Positions 58,782 to 64,000 of a stretch of 64,000 nt of DNA are shown here, in pieces. A model generated the notes under the pieces. The model made no database searches, had not been told where the DNA came from, and was given only the letters and a program-made list of their open reading frames with translations. The stretch comes from Punctularia strigosozonata HHB-11173 SS5. Lineage: Eukaryota; Basidiomycota; Agaricomycetes; Corticiales; Punctulariaceae. The first letter of the stretch is position 1. Every line of letters starts with the position of its first letter. The stretch covers positions 675,655 through 739,654 of the forward strand of contig NW_006767433.1 in the NCBI RefSeq assembly GCF_000264995.1, written 5' to 3'. Made by a program: the position numbers and the translations under genes.

Positions 58782-59302
58782 CAGATCCAACTTGTAGAGT
58801 TATAGCGCACCAGTGCCAGGGTTATGACAATTTCATCTATATCTTCTTCATTCTATGACATGCAGGCTTCGATAACCAGGGCCTACATACTGCTAACAGC
58901 AAGAGTCGTTGTTGGCGATTGTTACTTTGCAATGTGCACGAACGAAGCTACACTGCCGAATAGGGGTAAGCCATTTACGGCAAAGACGTGTGAGAACGGT
59001 CGCGTTCTCCGGAATTTGAAACGTGAGGTTTACTTACGCGTCTGTTAGTCATTTTCTTCCTCCACTCGCCTGAGCTTGATCTGTGCGGTTGCACCAGATC
59101 AAGTCAACGTTTCTGTCCGCAGGAGAAACCCTGCAAACGTGTTGGTCGCGAGGTGGCCTCGTTGCCACCTGCACAGTGCATGTGGCGGGCGGTTGCTGGG
59201 CACGTGCCGAGGCGAACCGCGTTCGCGTTTTGGAGTCAGACGCGTCTACTACCTCTACCTGCAATCACTGCTAGCACTGTCGCTCGGCGCTACCACGCAG
59301 CC
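58782..59302. other. Intergenic region upstream of topoisomerase II
   Basis: 521 bp with short overlapping frames only. The right half is likely the TOP2 promoter and 5' UTR. No specific control site is assigned. Confidence 0.4.
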
Positions 59303-62300
59303 ATGAGCTCCTCAGGGGAAGATTTTGACCTCGAGGTCTCCGCTTCCGACTCTGAAGGTTACACGCCCATCAAGAAGAAACCCGTATGCTGCTTGTGTGG
59401 AGGTACATCTCGGAGGGTGCTTACCGTGACTATAGGCGAAGACAGCACCGAAAGCCGCGTCAAAACCTGCTCCCAAGGCCAAGGCAACCTCCAAACCGGC
59501 CGCGAAACCGAAGGCTGCCCCGAAGAAGAAACCTCTTTCCGATATGGATACGAACGCGGAAGAGAGCATGGCTATCGACAATGATTCAGACGATGAGAAG
59601 CCATCGACATCGGCAGTAATTGCGCCTCCTAAGAAGAACAAGACAGCGTCGGAAATGTATCAGAAGGTACGTGCCACTATATGCGTTCTGTCGGTGTTCT
59701 CACAACCCGCATAGCTCTCGCAACTCGAACACATCTTGAAACGACCGGACTCCTATATAGGCAGCGTTGAAGCCGTTCGCCAGGCAATGTGGGTGTATGA
59801 CTCAGACAGCAATCGCATGGTGAATCGCGAAGTGAAGTTTGTGCCGGGTTTCTTCAAGATTGTGGATGAGATCCTCGTTAACGCGGCTGACAACAAGGTG
59901 AGGTGGGAAACCCTTCTATGTTGGCGTATCTAAAGCGTTTAACAGATCAACGATCCTAACATGGACACACTTAAAGTGAATATCGATGTCGAGGAAGGCA
60001 CCATCTCCGTTTACAACAACGGGAAGGGTATTCCCATCGAGATCCATTCAAAGGAGAAGATATACATCCCTGAGCTCATCTTCGGTCATCTCTTGTCGTC
60101 TTCAAACTATGATGACGACGAGAAGAAGCTGACGGGTGGTCGTAACGGTTACGGCGCGAAGCTTGCCAATATCTACTCTCACGAGTTCACCGTCGAGACG
60201 GCCGACAAGAACATGGGCAAGAAGTACAAACAGACTTGGACCGACAATATGGGAAAGGTCGGGAAGGCCAAGATCACGAGCGGTAACCAAGAGTACACGA
60301 AAGTCACCTTCAAGCCAGACTTCGAGCGTTTCGGCATGGACGGTATTGACGATGACACGCTCTCCCTGCTGAAGCGTCGCGTATACGATCTTGCCGGAAC
60401 CGTCAAAAATGTCAAGGTACGAAGATGCCCCCGTTTACCATGATACGACACATGCTGAACACCGCTTAGGTCTATCTCAACGACAAGCAGCTGAAGATCA
60501 AGAACTTCAAGCAATATGTCGAGATGTACCTGAACTCCGTGGCCGAACATGCCTCAGAGACTTCGGGCGGTGCGGCACAAGCAAAGTCAACCGTAATCTA
60601 CGAACAGATCAATCCCCGCTTTGAAGTGGCATTCGCACTCTCGGACACAGGGAACTTCCAGCAGGTTTCGTTCGCTAATTCAATCGCTACTACGAAGGGA
60701 GGCAGACACGTCGATCTTGTGGCCGACCAGATCGCCAAGAACCTCCTGACTCAGATCGAGAAGAAGAACAAAGGTGCGAAGGTCAAGCCAGCGACGATCA
60801 AGAACCACATGTGGATATTCGTGAATGCGTTGGTGGAGAACCCTACGTTCGACAGTCAGACGAAGGATACACTTACCTTGGCTGCCAACAAGTTCGGCAC
60901 GAAGCCTGTCGTATCCGAGGACTTCATGAAGAAGAGTGCGTGATGGGATCTTCGCTATATATGCCTTATCTAATCAACTTGCAGTCGCGAAATCATCTAT
61001 CATCGACCACGTCCTGAACTGGGCGCAATTCCAAGCTGATAAGCAGGCGAAGAAGACCGATGGTTCTAAGCGTAGTCGGTACGTTGCCTACTACTCCTTT
61101 ACCTGTGCATTGGCTCAACCGAAGCTCACACGGCAGCCTTACGGGCCTGCCCAAGTTGTCCGACGCTAACAATGCCGGTGGCCGCAATGCGAAAGACTGC
61201 ACGCTCATCCTTACTGAAGGAGACTCCGCCAAGGCTCTGGCCGTTGCCGGTCTCAGTGTAGTCGGCCGTGATAACTTCGGTGTCTTTCCCTTGCGAGGTA
61301 AACTCTTGAACGTTCGCGAAGCCAGGCACGACCAAGTCATGAAGAACGAGGAGATTCAGAACATTAAGAAAATCATGGGATTGCAACATAACAAGGAATA
61401 TGCGGACAGGTCCAGCTTGCGTTATGGCCAGCTGATGATAATGACGGATCAAGTTGGTCTCGGGCCTCCTCAGACGGTTGTCATTTGCTAATCAGGCGGA
61501 TTAGGATCACGATGGCTCTCACATCAAGGGTCTATTGATCAACTACCTCGACCATTTCTATCCCTCATTGCTCAAGATCCCGAACTTCTTGGTCGAGTTC
61601 GTTACGCCCATCGTCAGGGTCACGAAGGGCAAGGAGCGCAAAGACTTCTTCACCATCCCGGAATACGAGAGATGGCTGGAGAATACGCCCGATTCGCACA
61701 AGTGGGAGTCGAAGTACTACAAGGTCCGTCCGTTCTATTTCACGCTCGCTGTAATCACCGTTGACGCTGGCTACAGGGTCTCGGTACAAGCAAGGATTCG
61801 GACGCCATGGATTACTTCAGCCACATGGAGAAGCACATGATACCGTTTGCAACGACTCAAGACGGTGACCGCGAGCTCATCGACCTTGCGTTCAGCAAGA
61901 AGAAGGCGGACGATCGTAAAGAATGGCTTCGGCAGTGCAGGGTACGTTCCATGCTGCGCATTAGATGAAGCCTCGTTCGTTCACACCACTGCCTCAGCCT
62001 GGAACGTATTTGAATCACGACGTGGATGAGATCCCGTACTCGGACTTCATCAACAAAGAACTCATCCTGTTCTCCATGGCGGACAACATTCGGTCAATCC
62101 CGTCCGTTGCGGATGGTCTGAAGCCAGGTCAACGCAAGGTTATTTGGGGATGCTTCAGGCGCAAGCTCAAGAAGGAAATCAAGGTATGCATTGCCCTTGC
62201 ATGTGCCAGAACCCGCCCGTTGATGGGCGAACACTAGGTCGCCCAACTTGTGGGCTACATCGCCGAGCACGCCGCGTACCACCACGGCGAGCAGTCTCTC

Positions 62301-64000
62301 ATGGCCACCATCGTCAACCTTGCGCAGGACTACGTCGGCAGCAATAACCTCAACTTGCTCATGCCGAACGGTCAGTACGGTACGCGCGAACAGGGCGGAA
62401 AGGACCACGCCTCGGCTCGATACATCTTCACCGAGCCATCGCCGATCGCGCGCGCGATCTTCCACCAACAGGACGACCCGCTGCTGAACTACCTCAAGGA
62501 CGACAACGACCCGATCGAGCCGGAATGGTATATGCCCGTGCTCCCGCTCGTGCTCATCAACGGCGCGGAGGGTATCGGCACCGGCTGGAGCACGAGCATC
62601 CCGAGCTACAATCCGGTGGACATCGTCGAGAACATCAGGAGGCTCATGCGCGGGGAGGAGATGGTGCCGATGATGCCTTGGTGGCGCGGCTTCCGCGGGA
62701 CGGTGAAGAAGGTGTCGGAGAACAGGTTCGACGTGACGGGCGTCATCAGAAAGAAGGACGAGACGACGATCGAGATCACCGAGCTGCCGATCCACAAGTG
62801 GACGCAGAACTATAAGGCAGAGTTGGAGGCGATGATTGGGGAGAAGGGCGACGGATTGATCAAGGTTTGAATAAACGTTCCCTTCCGCTCGCGTGAGCGC
62901 TGTGTCTGACATTCTAATCGCGGTTGCAGGACTACAAGGAGCACCACAACAACATCAACGTGCACTTTGTGATCAACACGACCGCGAAGGACATGGAAAA
63001 GATCGAGAAGGAGAAGGGCGGGCTCGAGGAGTACTTCAAGATGACGACGAAGATCAACACGAGCAACATGATCTGCTTCGACTTTGAGGGCAAGATCCGG
63101 AAATATAACACCCCAGAGGAGATCATCGAGGAGTTCTACCCCATGAGGCTCGCGTACTACCAGAAGCGGAAGGTTTGTCGCTTTGTCGTCGAGGTGCTGG
63201 CGACTATTGGGTCACTGAAACGTGTGACGTGCACCAGGACTTCATGGCGAACGAGCTGCAGCTCCAGTTCGAGAAACTGTCCAACCAAGCGCGGTTCGTG
63301 CAGATGATCGTCGACCGGGAGTTGAGCGTGTCCAACCGGAAGAAGGCGGACATCGTCGCCGAGCTGCGGAAGCGCGAGTTCAGGCCGTTCCCGAAGGTGG
63401 CAAAGGCGAAGGCGGCGGGGGAGAACGCCGAGGTGGTGGAGGACGCGGACGAGTTGGAGGAAGTCGAGCGCGAGGCGCAGGCGACGGGCGCTGGGAGCGA
63501 CTACGATTACCTGTTGGGTATGCCGATCTACGCGCTGACGAAGGAAAAGGTATGTCAATGGACGCTCTGAGGCTCCAGACAGACCTCGATTGCTGATCGG
63601 GTTCCGTCGCTGGTTAGATCGAGAAACTTCGGCAGCAAATGGGCGACAAGGAGGCGGAGCTGTTGACGCTGTTGGAGCGCACGCCCATCGAGATCTGGAA
63701 CGAGGATCTGGACAAGTTCCTCGAGGAGCTGAGCGTGAGTTGGCCGTGTTTGCTAGCCAAATCTATCTGACCCCTAATTGGACGCGCAGCGCAACAACGA
63801 GGAATGGGAGCGCAAGGGCGAGGTGGACGCGAGCGGGAAGAAGGTGAAGAAGAAGCAGGGCGCGAAGCTGCGCACACGCAAGTCCCTGCCTGGTCCGGGC
63901 AAGCGTAAGGGCGACGACGACGATTCGGAGGATGACTGGAAGCCGACGAAGGCTAAAGCTGCCGAGTCGAAGCCGAAACCCGGGACGATCGCGGCGATGA
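59303..64000 (+). CDS. TOP2: DNA topoisomerase II, 3' end beyond window
   Basis: Homodimeric nuclear enzyme that passes one DNA duplex through another using ATP. Starts MSSSGEDFDLEVSASDSEGY at 59303 with an acidic, Lys/Pro-rich tail. Then the GHKL ATPase: LSQLEHILKRPDSYIGSVEA, FFKIVDEILVNAADNK (N box), GGRNGYGAKLANIYSHEFTV (about 60136-60195). Transducer domain: QYVEMYLNSV to KPVVSEDFMKK. TOPRIM metal site: LILTEGDSAKALAVAGLSVV (about 61206-61265) and, after an intron, DHDGSHIKGLLINYLDHFYP. Breakage-reunion domain: ADNIRSIPSVADGLKPGQRK and GQYGTREQGGKDHASARYIF, where the Tyr of RYIF at 62422-62424 is the expected catalytic residue. The charged C-terminal region (RKSLPGPGKRKGDDDDSEDD) runs off the edge at 64000. 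At least a dozen introns interrupt it. All key motifs are intact. Confidence 0.95.

Noticed and set aside
59153-59584. Upstream frame overlapping the TOP2 start as an extra gene
   Set aside because: It runs through the TOP2 first intron in another frame. The ATG at 59303 gives the family-typical acidic start and joins correctly to the next exon.
1-64000. Secondary-metabolite cluster, CRISPR array, tRNA or rRNA genes
   Set aside because: No polyketide or peptide synthase, no regularly spaced repeats and no tRNA-like internal promoter/cloverleaf were noticed. The only metabolic enzyme is the decayed dehydrogenase.

Overview
This window comes from a filamentous fungus, most likely a mushroom-forming basidiomycete (Agaricomycetes). 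Genes carry many short (about 50-75 nt) GT-AG introns, coding DNA is GC-rich, and several families are typical of that group: DUF6532, DUF7704, F-box/LRR proteins beginning with a tiny exon, TPR-CHAT proteins and very large UvrD/TRANK1-like helicases. There are no operons, no CRISPR array, and no tRNA or rRNA gene that I could recognise.

Layout. 0.66-3.7 kb: a DUF6532 gene with an internal 535-bp tandem duplication. 4.26-22.1 kb: two tandem minus-strand copies of a giant UvrD-type helicase with helical/TPR-like repeats. The distal copy lacks its 3' end, and a decayed medium-chain dehydrogenase lies between the copies. 22.7-24.3 kb: ERF4, a subunit of the Ras palmitoyltransferase. 25.1-36.1 kb: two paralogous proteins sharing a hydrophobic N-terminus, flanking a small Ser/Pro-rich gene, a DUF7704 membrane protein, a CofD/UPF0052 protein and Ku80. 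36.5-48.3 kb: an F-box family block around the SNF2/STH1 remodeler, with two complete genes, one truncated copy and one 5' fragment. It also holds a displaced inverted copy of the SNF2 3' end and a MITE with TA target duplications. 48.9-64 kb: DOT1 histone methyltransferase, ARP5 (INO80 subunit), a TPR-CHAT protein and topoisomerase II, which runs off the right edge.

How the genes relate. SNF2, DOT1, ARP5, Ku80 and TOP2 all act on chromatin or DNA and are conserved single-copy housekeeping types. Between them lie fast-evolving accessory families (helicase, F-box, DUF6532, TPR-CHAT, the FID-module paralogs) that show recent duplication, truncation and transposon insertion. The strongest unusual signals are the duplicated helicase locus, with altered motif III and loss of the C-terminus in one copy, the inverted SNF2-3'/F-box duplication split by the MITE, and the pair of uncharacterised FID-module proteins. 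I do not see a clearly new multi-gene system. Exon boundaries were read by eye from splice signals and homology, so some are approximate.
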